A DNA stretch of 32,563 bases from Prorocentrum cordatum (taxonomy: Eukaryota; Sar; Dinophyceae; Prorocentrales; Prorocentraceae). The DNA lies in assembly GCA_963575745.1 (NCBI GenBank), contig CAUYUJ010003624.1, positions 1 to 32,563 on the forward strand, read 5' to 3'. Made by a program: the position numbers and the translations under genes. The notes below the pieces were generated by a model. The model searched no databases. It saw only the letters and a list, made by a program, of their open reading frames with translations, and was not told the origin of the DNA. Positions 20,601 through 30,309 of the stretch are shown one piece after another. The first letter of the stretch is position 1. Every line of letters starts with the position of its first letter.

Positions 20601-22872
20601 GCCATCGCCGTCACCTTCGCCAGCAGGTAGCGTGCCCAAGAAACAGTCGATGCCGACTCGGTGAAGCAGCCGTCGCACCAGCGTGCGCTTGAAGCTCGGC
20701 AGCAAGTGCGTCCACCGAGACTCCGCTGGACGCGGGTCCGAACTCCCATACAGTGCGTGCACCGTTGCGACCGTCATCTTCTGAACTGCCTCCGCCCGCG
20801 ACGCACAGCAGGGGCGGTTGCGCGTGGCGTCCCATCAGTGGTGGACCCACCGATCTGATGTGAGGTCCCCGTTGGCCATGGCGATCAGCTCCATCAAATC
20901 CTTGACGTGCTGCGACTTGCCGCTGCCCCTGCCATCCATGCCTGGCCTCTTGTGGTACTCGGCGTTGAGGTCGTAGAAGATGTCGACAACTTGCTCCAAC
21001 GTGTAGTGAAAGGCGGGTGCTGGACCAACCTCTCGATGAAGCTTGTCGCTAACGATCTGCTCGATGCCCCTGATGTACCGCGAGATGTTGCCTCTGTATC
21101 TGGACATCGACGCAATCGAATAATGCCTCATCGTATGAGGCCTCAAGGCCTTCACGCTGATCTTGCCACGATGGTGGCTGTGGATGCCGCACGTATCTGG
21201 GAAGTAAAGGAGCCGATTGCCGAGCTCCCCGAGCTCGTCCTTTAGCTTCTGCTCGGCGCTGCCCCACATGCGCAGTATGCTCATGTTGCTGCTGGCCCTG
21301 TCACACATGGGCATGAACGTCATGCTCGACACCTTGGAGAGCGTGTCCCGCATGATAGCCGCGTCCGTCAAGTTGAGGTTGGCTGGCATGTGCTTGACGA
21401 TGCCTGGATGTAGATCGTGCGCCTTCGTGCCACATACCTCCGACGGCTGAGAGAGCCAATACGTTTGAAACTGATTACACAGACCCCGTTGGAGATCACC
21501 GAGGGCCACGCTGATCGTCGTGCGCTGCACGAGCGTGGGCATGGCGACGTTCTTCTTGAGAATCCGATACGCCTCGGATGGGCGCCACGCCTGCTTGACC
21601 TCCACCTCGTCCCACATGTGGCCAGCTGTGATGTGTACTATGCGGCCTTCGCCACGGATGGCGACCGCGCTCTTGTCCAAGCAGTAGTCAAAGGCAAGTC
21701 GTTGTCGACGCTGTGCCACGTAGCACGCAGCTGCCTGAATGCGCTTCTGCTTCACTCCCATGTTCAGGTTCGCCTTCAACTTTGCGAAGACGGCCCTCGA
21801 CGCGAGAAGGAAATCTGCTGCCTCCGACGTCCGACCACTCCCGCCCCCCGCGCCCCCGACGCACTCCCCCCTCCTCTCGCGCACGCAAGGGGGAGCACGT
21901 CGGGACCGCTGGGGGGAATGTCAGAATGGTTGGGCGTCCCAGGGGGGGGGCCTGAAGCTTGCGCTTCCGCCCCAGCGCTGGCCCGCGCCGCCCCGTGATC
22001 AGCTCCGCGCTGGGCAACATCGCAGTGATGTTCCTGACGAGCGCCTCGTGACCAGCCGCCTGATCCTTTAGTGGATGTGCAGGGCACGCAAGCATCTTGC
22101 TTCTGCTCTCCTGCTGGTCCGTTGCCCCTGTCTCGCCGACGAACGCGCTCAGCGCGCCACGTCTGGGAGACAAGGGCAACGGACTAGCAGAAGCAAGGCG
22201 TTGGCGTGCTCTGTTCATCCAGGCCTTAAGCTGCAGCCGCAACTCGTCCTTGAGCTTCTGGTCCTTCTTCGCCCTGGCGTGGGCGATGTGAGCCCGCGAC
22301 CTCTGCTGGAACCTGTCCTGCGGCACTTGCGGCGGTGCTGCAACGAAAACCTCCATCTCGCCAAACTGGTGGAGGCCGACGATCTGCTCCTGCGAGGGCT
22401 GGTGGACCTCTTCCATGCCGTCTGCACCCTCGTCGCCTGAGAGCTGGCCGAACTCCGCGAGGAAACCATCTAACATGCTGCGTATGCCCAGCGAACGACG
22501 ATGGTCGATGCTGTTGCCAGCGTTGATATGGAGGGCAGGCTCGAAAGGCACAGCCAGCGAACGAAGATGGTCGGTGATGTTGCCACCAGCGTTGATATGG
22601 AGGGCAGGCTCGAACGGCACGGCCAGCGAAAGATGGTCGGTCCAGCCACCAGCGTTGATATGGAGGGCTGGCTCGAATGGCACGGCCAGAGAACGATGGT
22701 CGGTCCAGTCACCAGCGTTGATATGGAAGGCGGTGCGCACAGCCAGCGACAGATGGTCGGTCCAGCTGCCAGCGCGGATATGGAGGGCGGACTCCAGTGG
22801 CGGCGGCACCGCCAGCCGAAGACCCGCTATGATATGGAAGAGCTGAAAAACGGCGATGAGTCTGAGCATCAT
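17640..22872 (-). CDS. Large two-exon gene, unrecognised; possibly transposase-derived, with in-frame TGA
   Basis: Proposed exons (minus): 22872-21952 and 21821-17640. The ATG at 22872 starts MMLRLIAVFQLFHIIAGL, a hydrophobic stretch that could be a signal peptide. Five 19-23-residue repeats (ALHINAGGWTDHLSLAVP type) follow, then a basic GRKRKLQ at the end of exon 1. Exon 2 begins with about 330 residues holding CLDKSAVAI (21660-21685), MCDRASSN (21308-21285) and CGIHSHHRGKI (21190-21159). A spaced Asp, D-x-A-S-N and C-x-x-H pattern is reminiscent of RNase-H-like (hAT-type) transposases, but I cannot assign a family. One in-frame TGA (20837-20835) interrupts the frame; the same frame continues directly after it. 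The middle is Asp/Glu- and Ala/Pro-rich, and an RGG-rich basic stretch (18260-18185) suggests RNA or DNA binding. The last ~60 codons are Ser/Pro low complexity and may be intron read-through. Confidence 0.5.
21822..21951 (-). other. Probable GC-AG intron with inverted repeats
   Basis: The exon 1 frame (…GRKRKLQ) and the exon 2 frame (AADFLLASRAVF…) differ, and 130 bp of C/G-rich sequence separate them. The proposed donor is CTTCAG|GCCC and the acceptor GTCGGAG|GCAG; both junctions read AG|GC and both sides are phase 0. Inside lie GACGCCCAACCATTC near the 5' end and, inverted near the 3' end, GACGTCCGACCACTC (12 of 15). A different acceptor a few bases on (GGCAG|CAG) cannot be excluded. Confidence 0.45.
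22096..22197 (-). repeat. Perfectly placed hairpin inside the reading frame; candidate introner
   Basis: Arms at 22096-22134 and 22167-22197 pair over GTCCGTTGCCCTTGTCTC versus GTCCGTTGCCCCTGTCTC (17 of 18) and over CTTGCTTCTGCT at the outer ends (12 of 12). One arm has an extra eight-base stretch. The loop is 32 bp. A GC-AG intron of 99 nt (CTT|GCTTCTGC … AGCAAG|ATGC, minus strand) would remove almost the whole element and keep the frame. Left in, it adds 33 in-frame residues, so the sequence does not tell whether it is spliced. Confidence 0.7.
22474..22830 (-). repeat. In-frame coding minisatellite, five to six units of 57-69 bp
   Basis: The word AGCGTTGATATGGAGGGC (plus) recurs at intervals of 69, 63, 63 and 57 bp, all multiples of three. 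On the minus strand each unit encodes a variant of ALHINAGGWTDHLSLAVPFEP. Units differ by codon-sized insertions (NIT, RS) and substitutions, as expected of a coding VNTR under frame constraint. Confidence 0.85.
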
Positions 22873-23299
22873 CAGTGGGCACTCGTGGAGAGCTGAATGC
22901 GATTTGAGCCCGAATTGCAACGATGGGCGCAACAGGCTTCAAGGAGGAAGAAGAGGGCGCCCAAACGGCTCGAAGGGGGTTAGTTTAAAAGACATCCTTT
23001 TAAGGTGCACGAGTGCTTGCGGCGCTAAAGCGAGAGCCACATGTTGCAAAGGAACCGCGAACCGCCTTTCATCCGTGTAACTGTTGCAACATTCTAAAAA
23101 CGATTGTGCGCGGCGCCTCGGCGAGAGCCCAATTTCTGTGATCTTTGAGCCGTATTTGGTATCTCTTGGGTCAGTCCAGAGCGTTGGCCATTAGTGGTTT
23201 GAATTGTTATCCTTCTTTAAGTGCCCTCGTGTGGCTCGCTTTTGGACGGCCTGAGGCCAAATAAAAAGGAGGAGAACGGGCGCCACCGTGCCTGGGTCT
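22873..23299. other. Gene-free stretch upstream of the large minus-strand gene
   Basis: Contains the presumed promoter and 5' leader of the gene starting at 22872. No TATA-like or other recognised element was identified. Confidence 0.4.
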
Positions 23300-23705
23300 C
23301 TTGGAAAGCTTCCAGAGAGCCTCTTGGAGGCAATTTTAATGCCTCGTGGGGCTCGTCAGGATGCTTGTTGGGGTCTCCTGGGAAGCTTCCAGAGAGCCTC
23401 TTGGAGGCAATTTCAATCCCTCGTGGGGCTCGTGAGGAGCCGCTTGCGGCCTGTATTTGTAGGGTGTTTGTTGTGCCTCTGGGGGGCTTCTTGGGGCCTC
23501 TTTTCGGTCTTTTGGGGGTCCTTTTTGGACCTCTTGGGGTCTCTTGGGGGCGTCTTGGGGCCTCCTGGGAGCCTATTGGGGTGGAAGGCTCGAATGGTGG
23601 GTTCACGTTCCCCCTCTTGGGCCTCTCGTGGGGCCATCTTGAAGCCCTCTTGGGCCGTCTTGGGCGCTTCTTGGGCGCTTCTTGGGCCGTCTTGGGCGCC
23701 CTCTT
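23300..23705. repeat. Degenerate G-rich repeat with an 87-bp duplication and 12-bp units
   Basis: AAGCTTCCAGAGAGCCTCTT begins at about 23306 and again at 23393 (period 87), each followed by GGAGGCAATTT and CCTCGTGGGGCTCGT. From about 23480 the sequence becomes strings of TCTTGGGG/CTTGGGCC words, with a near 12-bp period (CTTCTTGGGCGC) at 23655-23702. The minus-strand frame over this block reads as Arg/Pro/Lys repeats and is treated as a by-product. Confidence 0.75.
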
Positions 23706-23890
23706 CCAGCCGGAGGAGGAAGAGTAGGAGAAAGAGAAGGAGGATGAGGAGGAGGAGGAGGAGGAGGAGGGAGAATGAGGAGGGAGGATGAGCAGGGGGA
23801 GGATGATTGAGGAGGAGTAAGAGCAGGACCGAGGAGGAGGAGAAGGGAGAGACGGCGGAGGAGGAGAGAGGGGAAGGAGAAGGATGAGGG
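23706..23890. repeat. (GGA)n-rich purine tract
   Basis: Interrupted GGA/GAG repeats on the plus strand. Confidence 0.85.
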
Positions 23891-25470
23891 GGTACAACTA
23901 CCGATGCTTGTCGTTCTTCGTTCGAGCGGTCGCTGTAGGATGGGCTGTCAGTGATTTGCAAAACGTGAACAACATATGACCTCGCCATCATATCTGGAAT
24001 TGTCTTCTGCTGGCCTCACGCATCTCATCATTTGTTCCTTCCGTTCTCCCGCCACCTGCCTTAGACCATCTCTCCTACTGTTCCCTATCCTGTTTCACCA
24101 TCCTCTCCATCCACCCTCCACCCCTCCTGCGCCCTCCTGCCATCATCATGTTCTTCGTGCAATCCGAGCCCACCTAACCGATCAGATAGGAAACGGGCGT
24201 GAGAAAACAACAGCAGGAGAAGACGAGTGAGGAAGATAGGCAAGGTTTTGTGCTAAAGTTGAAGTTGCCCGAAACATCGGCCGAACGTGGGGCGAGGACA
24301 CTTGTAAAGTTCCTCACCCCGCGGCCCCCCTTCGAAATGGGCGGCCCAACCTTCCTCGCCTCGCGCCTGTCGTCCACGACTGTCGCTACCCAGTGTCGCC
24401 ACCTACTTTGGGGGTTCTGCAGTCGAGGCCGATCTCTGACCCCCAGACAGACTCAAGTCTTACCTCCTCTTCCTCCTCCTCGGAGGAAGAGGATCAGGGA
24501 CGCAGGGTGCAGTTCACACGCTGAAGCGATGGCCACTTTGGGTCCGTGAGGGGCTCTGGTTTTCGGGCCGCTCCGTCGATCCAGGTCTTGGGACCTACTC
24601 GTGGCCCTTCGTTTATCGTATGACGTGCTCTCATGGCATTACGACGGCTGCAGGATGAGGGCGGAGAGTAAGGAGCTGTTGCAGGCCCAAAAGGCAGAAC
24701 AAAACCGTGGCGCTCAGCAAAGCGCGGGCCAACGTGCCCTGGCCAACGGCCAAAGTGGCCAACGGCCAAAACCAAAGGGCACACGCGCAAAAAGAGGGAA
24801 TCACGGACACAAGCTGGGACCTGACCTCCGGCCTCCTTTCCTTGACTAACTCCCAATAGCGCCAGAAACGCTGTGCCTTAGGGAGGAAATCAAGGAAAAG
24901 AAAGCAAAACCAAGGACCGCCCTACACCCCGCGCCAAAATGGCGCACGGGGGTTCGGGATCGGCGCCCAAGGGACAATACACGGAGCGTTGCCCAGCGCC
25001 CGCACCCTCACAAGCACGGCAACAGTGTGCCTGCGGCAAAGAGCACTGCAACCAAGAGGTTACAGGCGGAAAGCCGCGGGCCCCGCCTCCGTGGTCGTCA
25101 AACGGCGGTGCACCTCAGACCAGGAGGTGCCACTGGGGTCTTCCCGCGCCCAGGCCGCACCTCTTGGCCGAGGTGGCAGGGCACTAAAAGCCCTGGCCTG
25201 ACAGCTGCAACGGCAGCAGCAGCGGCAGCAGGGAGGGGGAGGGGAAGGGGGCCACTCTCGGGCCCAGGAGCGCAAACAACGTCCACCCTGGAACCTAATC
25301 CAGGGCCGTGCCGCAACTCCCAAAAAGGAGAAGGGCGACGGACACGACGACGAAACGAGACACGAAGGACGACAACGAACGACCACGAACCTCCCAGCGG
25401 GAAGTGCTGCCCTCCGCCCTATCCTTATCGCACCCGGAACGCGGGCGGGATAAGGATCTGACAGGAGAGT
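23891..25470. other. Gene-free stretch, one weak ORF
   Basis: No confident gene. At 24725-24790 the word GGCCAACG/GGCCAA repeats. A plus-strand frame over 25027-25461 is Arg/Thr/Pro-rich and contains EPNPGP (25291-25308). An overlapping frame at 24939-25187 has several Cys and His residues (CACGKEHCN…RRCHW) that could be a decayed zinc knuckle. Neither has enough support to call a gene. Confidence 0.35.
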
Positions 25471-25480
25471 AAGGAGACAT

Positions 25481-25590
25481 GAGGAGGAGGAGGAGGAGGA
25501 GGAGGAGGAGGAGGAGGAGGAGGAGGAGGAGGAGGAGGGGGAGGGGGAGGGGGAGGGGGAGGGGGAGGAGAGGGAGGAGGGGGAGGAGGG
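25481..25590. repeat. (GGA)n then (GGGGGA)n tract
   Basis: A pure GGA run from 25481 to about 25535 passes into GGGGGA units to about 25568, then irregular GGA. Confidence 0.9.
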
Positions 25591-26033
25591 CCAGCTCGGT
25601 GCGCTCGCGTTTTCTCTATTCGCACAGGCGGATGTCGTAGCAAGGCATAGCATTACATGGCATAGCATGGTGTTGAAGATCAACGCGTAGCCTGACAGCA
25701 TGGCGTGGCGACGCCCCAAAGTGGGGGGGGGGCTCGTGCGGCCCACAAAGTCGACGAGTCGGCACCGAATGTGTAATCACTTCCGATGGTTGGTTCGTGG
25801 GGCCATTTTCTAGGTTTGGGGCCCTATTTTGAAGGGCCGAAAGCCATGGCGTGGCATGGCGCTGGAAACAATGACGCCAGCGCTGCAGCGGGAGCACGAT
25901 TCGGGACTAGCGGAAGCGCGGAAATGAGGCCAGCGGGGAGGAGCCACTTCGGTAGGGGGCTTCGGGGCAGAAGGTGTGGGCGCGGGGGGCGCGAGGGCGC
26001 GGGGGGCGCGAGGGGGCGGGGGCGAAGCGGGGG
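25591..26033. other. Gene-free stretch
   Basis: Short GGCATAGCATG-type direct repeats near 25645-25675 (GCATAGCATT, GCATAGCATG). Otherwise unremarkable, becoming G-rich towards the GAT array. Confidence 0.5.
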
Positions 26034-26530
<497 letters not shown>

Positions 26531-26804
26531 GGAGGAGGAGGAGGAAAAGGAGGAGGAGGAGGAGGAGGAGGAGGAGGAGGGCGAGAGGCGCGGCTGCTCC
26601 TGTCGTCGCCGCCGCCGCCGGGGAAGGCAGCGCCAGCGGCGGCGGAGGCGCTGCCCGCGCACGCGGCGCCGCACCAGCCGCTTGGGCCCTGGACCGCGCC
26701 GCTTGCGGAGCACCGCTCCCCGCCGCCCCTGCGCGAGCTGGAGGCGCCGCAGCGCGCGCGCGGGCCGCCCGTGTGGGAGCCCGACGAGCACGCCGCAGGC
26801 GGCC
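26531..26804. other. GGA run and GC-rich island between microsatellites
   Basis: GGA repeats to about 26580, then some 220 bp of GC-rich unique sequence. One plus-strand frame there reads LGPWTAPLAEHRSPPPLREL and has normal-looking composition, but it merges into repeats on both sides and is too short to call. Confidence 0.4.
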
Positions 26805-27070
26805 GGGCCCTCCTCCTCCTCCCCGTCCTCTTCCTTCTCCTCCCCCTTCCCCTCCTCTTCCTTCTCCTCCCCCTCCCCCTCTCCTCCTCGTGCTCCTGCT
26901 CCTCCTCAGCGCTCCTCGTTCCTCCTCCTCCTCGTCGTCCTCCTCCGCCTCCTGCTGCTCCTCCTCCTCCTCTCCCCTCCTCCTCTCCTCCTCCTGCTGC
27001 TGCCTCCTCCTCCTCCTCCTCCTCCTCCTCCTCCTCCTCCTCCTCCTCCTCCTCCTCCTCCTCCTCCTCC
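26805..27070. repeat. (TCC)n array abutting the LINE 5' end
   Basis: Interrupted, then pure TCC repeats, ending sharply at 27070 where unique sequence (TAGACGCCCC) begins. Confidence 0.9.
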
Positions 27071-27153
27071 TAGACGCCCCTTTGGCACAAGATCCTCCTT
27101 TTTGGCGTCTTGCCCTCTCCACCATCCGACGTGGCATGCGAGTAAGGGCTTAG

Positions 27154-30100
27154 ATGGGAGCCCTGCTTATTCAGCTTGCTCTCCTTCGGTCGACTCTGAT
27201 GACGATGAACTTGCAGCCCTCGGTCCCGACGGGCGTGTCCGCGCGCGCGCCCGAGGCACTTCGACTTCGACTTTGTCAGTATAACCCACAAGCTCTTCCA
27301 GCACATCGGGGGATCAGGGAGGTACTTGAGGGCTTAGAGACATGCCACGTAATCAGTTTGACTGGGACGGGTCAGAGTATGAAGTTCGCCTCTTTTGATG
27401 GAAGTTTGAAGATTTTATCTCCCAGAGTTGGTGAGTATACGGTATGGCAGTGGCCCACTCCCAAAAATCGCCCGAAGATCAAGGACGCCCCCCAATCGAC
27501 TTCGACTTCAGGGAACAACTCTTCGACGGGGTGTATGTTGGCGGTTAAATCGAAGATGTTTCGGCGCCATCGTTTCGTTCAGGCATGGTGTCCTCCCGAG
27601 TCTCTCCAGGGCCGTGGGGGTGCAGTCAGATATCGCTGGAGTGGTCACTATGATTTCTGTTTTATAACCGCATATGGGTTGCTTTTACCGAAGACGGATT
27701 CTGATAAGAAACACTGCCAGGGCTTGATCGACTGGATCAGTAAGGTTATTTCACAGCTTCCAGTTAGATGTGTGCCAGTGCTGTTTATGGACGGGAATTT
27801 CCACTGTGGACTCCAGAAGTTTGGTGGGCAATGGGGATATGCACAAGATCCGAATCGTCTGGATGCGGTGGGCCCCGTGGGTGCGGAGCGAGAGGGCCAT
27901 CATACTAGTGCTTGGAGGCTCATGCTCAATACACATCATATGGGACTTGCTAACACACACTATCATGAGGGATATGGTCCGACCTACTTCCGAGGCTCCA
28001 CTCAGACGCGCATAGACTACATAGCGATTCCGAAGACCATGATGGCTCAGATCCACTCCCTTCGTGCATGGCGACGCACAGGACGATATCTTCAACTTTC
28101 TGATTCTAAAGGTAATGCAGATCACGCCCCTTTGGTGATGGAGTTTTTGACGCAATCTTGGTATGATAGCGAACCTTCGACGAATACTTTCAGATGGGAT
28201 CAGGACCGACTCATGCGTGCATGGATCAAAGGCGGCCCCGACTATGACGACTTTGTGATGGCTTTGGACACGTGGGCGGATCAGCCCAATATTGTTGCAG
28301 ATTGTCGCAGGCATCAGACGACTGGAGACATCGACTCCTACTGGACCCTCCTCCAACAGGGCTTGACAGAGGCTGCTCACACTTATTTTGAACGGCGAGG
28401 TCAGGCTACACGACGCGGGGGAGATACGTCGGCCACGGTGATGCGACAGAAATACAAGGAGATTCGAGCCAGGATTCAGGTGGCTGAGCAGATTGATGAC
28501 GAGCTGAAAAAGAAAGCGGCATTATATCGCAAATACTTGCGTAGATATCGACGACGAGATTTTCGACGGATGCGAGATGTTTGGACGGTTGAACTTGAAG
28601 AAGCTCAGAACAGGCACGACTGGCATCAAGTATGGATTTTATCTCGACTGATTGTTGGAACTAAGCTTGGACCGAAGAAGCGGCGATTTCAACTTACAGC
28701 GACTTATCCTCCGACAATTCAGGAATGGATTCAACATATGGGCCAGCCTGGACCCGATGGTGGCATGGAAGCTACCCCTATCATGATTGGCGATTGCAGT
28801 GCGACTCCTGACGTTGCTGCACGTATACTACAGGTACCTCGAGACCCAGCTGCACGACTCGACCACCTGCGCGAAGCTGCTGCACGTTGCCGCATTCGAG
28901 CACCAGGCGACGGTGCTGCAGATACGTCAGAGAATGGTGGGAATCTCTCTCAGACCCTCGCCGATAAGAGGGTCGGTGGATCTCATGTTCTTGGGAGTAG
29001 GCCAGTGTCGGACGAGGCTCGAGCTAATAACAGAACTGTGCCAGGACCAAATATGCATTCACGGTTGGATCCAGCACGATGGGTACTAGGCAGTTCGCTC
29101 TCAGTTGACCAACATGTTCGACGCGAGGTAATGCCAGAATCCGCAGGAGCTAACCTACTGGCTTATCAGGAGCATACCCCGCAGTCCACGGCGATCGCCA
29201 CCTACGACTCCATCTCGGACCGCATACCTGACGACGGACAGCCGGCCCACATTCGAGCACGTGAGGATCTGGAGGGAGTGCTTCGCCGACTGAAACGTTC
29301 GAAAGCTCGCCGTGCAGTACCTCCGTGGTCTACACCGCGGGAGAGCTGGCTGATGGCGCTGGCGAAACCACCTCATGCTGATGAACGTGCGGGTGCCTTT
29401 CTACGTCGATTCGACCACTTCCTGTTCACCGTCAGGTACACTCAAAGTTTGCCTCAGATCTGGGCTGCGAGCGCAGGATGTTGGGTGCAGAAAGGCAACA
29501 ACAAGCAGAAGTGTAAGGCTGAGAGGATCGTGCACTTGCTGGGCCCCATCGGCAAGGCACATGCTGGACAACTGTGGGCGAAGCGTGTAGCGTACGGATC
29601 GGACAACTCCAGCGGTTTCAAGCCCAGACGACGACGTGAGCAGACTATTTTACAGGTGAAGGTGGCACGATGGCACTTGGAGAAGCATGGACTGAACTGG
29701 GTGGCTCCATTTTATGATCAGGCCAACGCCTTTGCCTCAGTCCATCATCGTACACTGGGCGACGTGATCGATCAGGCCTTACCCCAGGGAGATGCAGCTC
29801 TACTACGTCAGAGACACTCCAAGGCATTTTGCTTTCTTCGAGCGGATGACGGTGACTGGGCGCTGATGTCTTTAGGCTGCGGTGACCTTCAAGGCGATGT
29901 TGCTGATCCAGACAAGTTCATCAATGTACTTGATCCGTGTGTGAATAAGTGGGTTCACAGTTCTTCGAGCGAGACGGACAGAGACTTCTTCCAGGTGATC
30001 GAGCCAGTCACGAAGAAGCGGGTGGATTTCAGCTACGGTTCCTATGCGGACGACATGTTCCGCATGGGCCTGTGCGAGGACGCGAAGGTGGCTGCCGCTC

Positions 30101-30309
30101 GGATTTGCGATTGGGACACACAGCTAGATGTACGCGTCAGCGCCCCCACAGGTTTGCGACAAAATGCTGAAAAAAAGGAGGTGCTCTTTCGCGCTTACGG
30201 CAAGGGGTCACACAATCACATGCAAGACTTCTACCGTAAGCAAGGCATCTCGTCCGATGGGGACCCCGAAACTTTGTCTGAGGCATCTAGGAGCGTGGCA
30301 TCACTTTGA
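27154..30309 (+). CDS. LINE polyprotein: APE endonuclease + reverse transcriptase
   Basis: The frame is 1051 codons from the ATG just after an in-frame TAG. Endonuclease (about residues 40-330): QYNPQA replaces the usual N-containing first motif, ISLTGTG sits where most families have a catalytic Glu, then MDGNFH (Asp 213), RIDYIAIP (Asp 288) and NADHAPLV (Asp-His 323-324). This enzyme nicks target DNA to prime reverse transcription. A basic coiled linker (about 440-520) follows. Reverse transcriptase (about 690-1010): GCWVQKGNN…ERIVHLL, motif A FYDQANAF (Asp 855), motif B GCGDLQGD, motif C SYADDMF (Asp 966, 967). All RT catalytic Asp residues are present. The Glu of the endonuclease seems replaced by Thr or Gly. 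Residues 540-660 look less conserved and could hold a compensated frameshift. The last ~15 codons lie past a frameshift near 30260. Confidence 0.8.
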   Translation: MGALLIQLALLRSTLMTMNLQPSVPTGVSARAPEALRLRLCQYNPQALPAHRGIREVLEGLETCHVISLTGTGQSMKFASFDGSLKILSPRVGEYTVWQWPTPKNRPKIKDAPQSTSTSGNNSSTGCMLAVKSKMFRRHRFVQAWCPPESLQGRGGAVRYRWSGHYDFCFITAYGLLLPKTDSDKKHCQGLIDWISKVISQLPVRCVPVLFMDGNFHCGLQKFGGQWGYAQDPNRLDAVGPVGAEREGHHTSAWRLMLNTHHMGLANTHYHEGYGPTYFRGSTQTRIDYIAIPKTMMAQIHSLRAWRRTGRYLQLSDSKGNADHAPLVMEFLTQSWYDSEPSTNTFRWDQDRLMRAWIKGGPDYDDFVMALDTWADQPNIVADCRRHQTTGDIDSYWTLLQQGLTEAAHTYFERRGQATRRGGDTSATVMRQKYKEIRARIQVAEQIDDELKKKAALYRKYLRRYRRRDFRRMRDVWTVELEEAQNRHDWHQVWILSRLIVGTKLGPKKRRFQLTATYPPTIQEWIQHMGQPGPDGGMEATPIMIGDCSATPDVAARILQVPRDPAARLDHLREAAARCRIRAPGDGAADTSENGGNLSQTLADKRVGGSHVLGSRPVSDEARANNRTVPGPNMHSRLDPARWVLGSSLSVDQHVRREVMPESAGANLLAYQEHTPQSTAIATYDSISDRIPDDGQPAHIRAREDLEGVLRRLKRSKARRAVPPWSTPRESWLMALAKPPHADERAGAFLRRFDHFLFTVRYTQSLPQIWAASAGCWVQKGNNKQKCKAERIVHLLGPIGKAHAGQLWAKRVAYGSDNSSGFKPRRRREQTILQVKVARWHLEKHGLNWVAPFYDQANAFASVHHRTLGDVIDQALPQGDAALLRQRHSKAFCFLRADDGDWALMSLGCGDLQGDVADPDKFINVLDPCVNKWVHSSSSETDRDFFQVIEPVTKKRVDFSYGSYADDMFRMGLCEDAKVAAARICDWDTQLDVRVSAPTGLRQNAEKKEVLFRAYGKGSHNHMQDFYRKQGISSDGDPETLSEASRSVASL

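Noticed and set aside
23217-23897. Minus-strand frame rich in RPKR/PQEAP repeats
   Set aside because: The peptide periodicity follows the TCTTGGGG-type DNA repeat; neighbouring frames look alike. It is kept as a repeat only.
24930-24955. Minus-strand CCGTGCGCCATTTTGGC resembling a relict spliced leader
   Set aside because: It needs an inserted base, lacks TCAAG and is not followed by a coding sequence. It is better explained as a small GCGCCA/TGGCGC inverted repeat.
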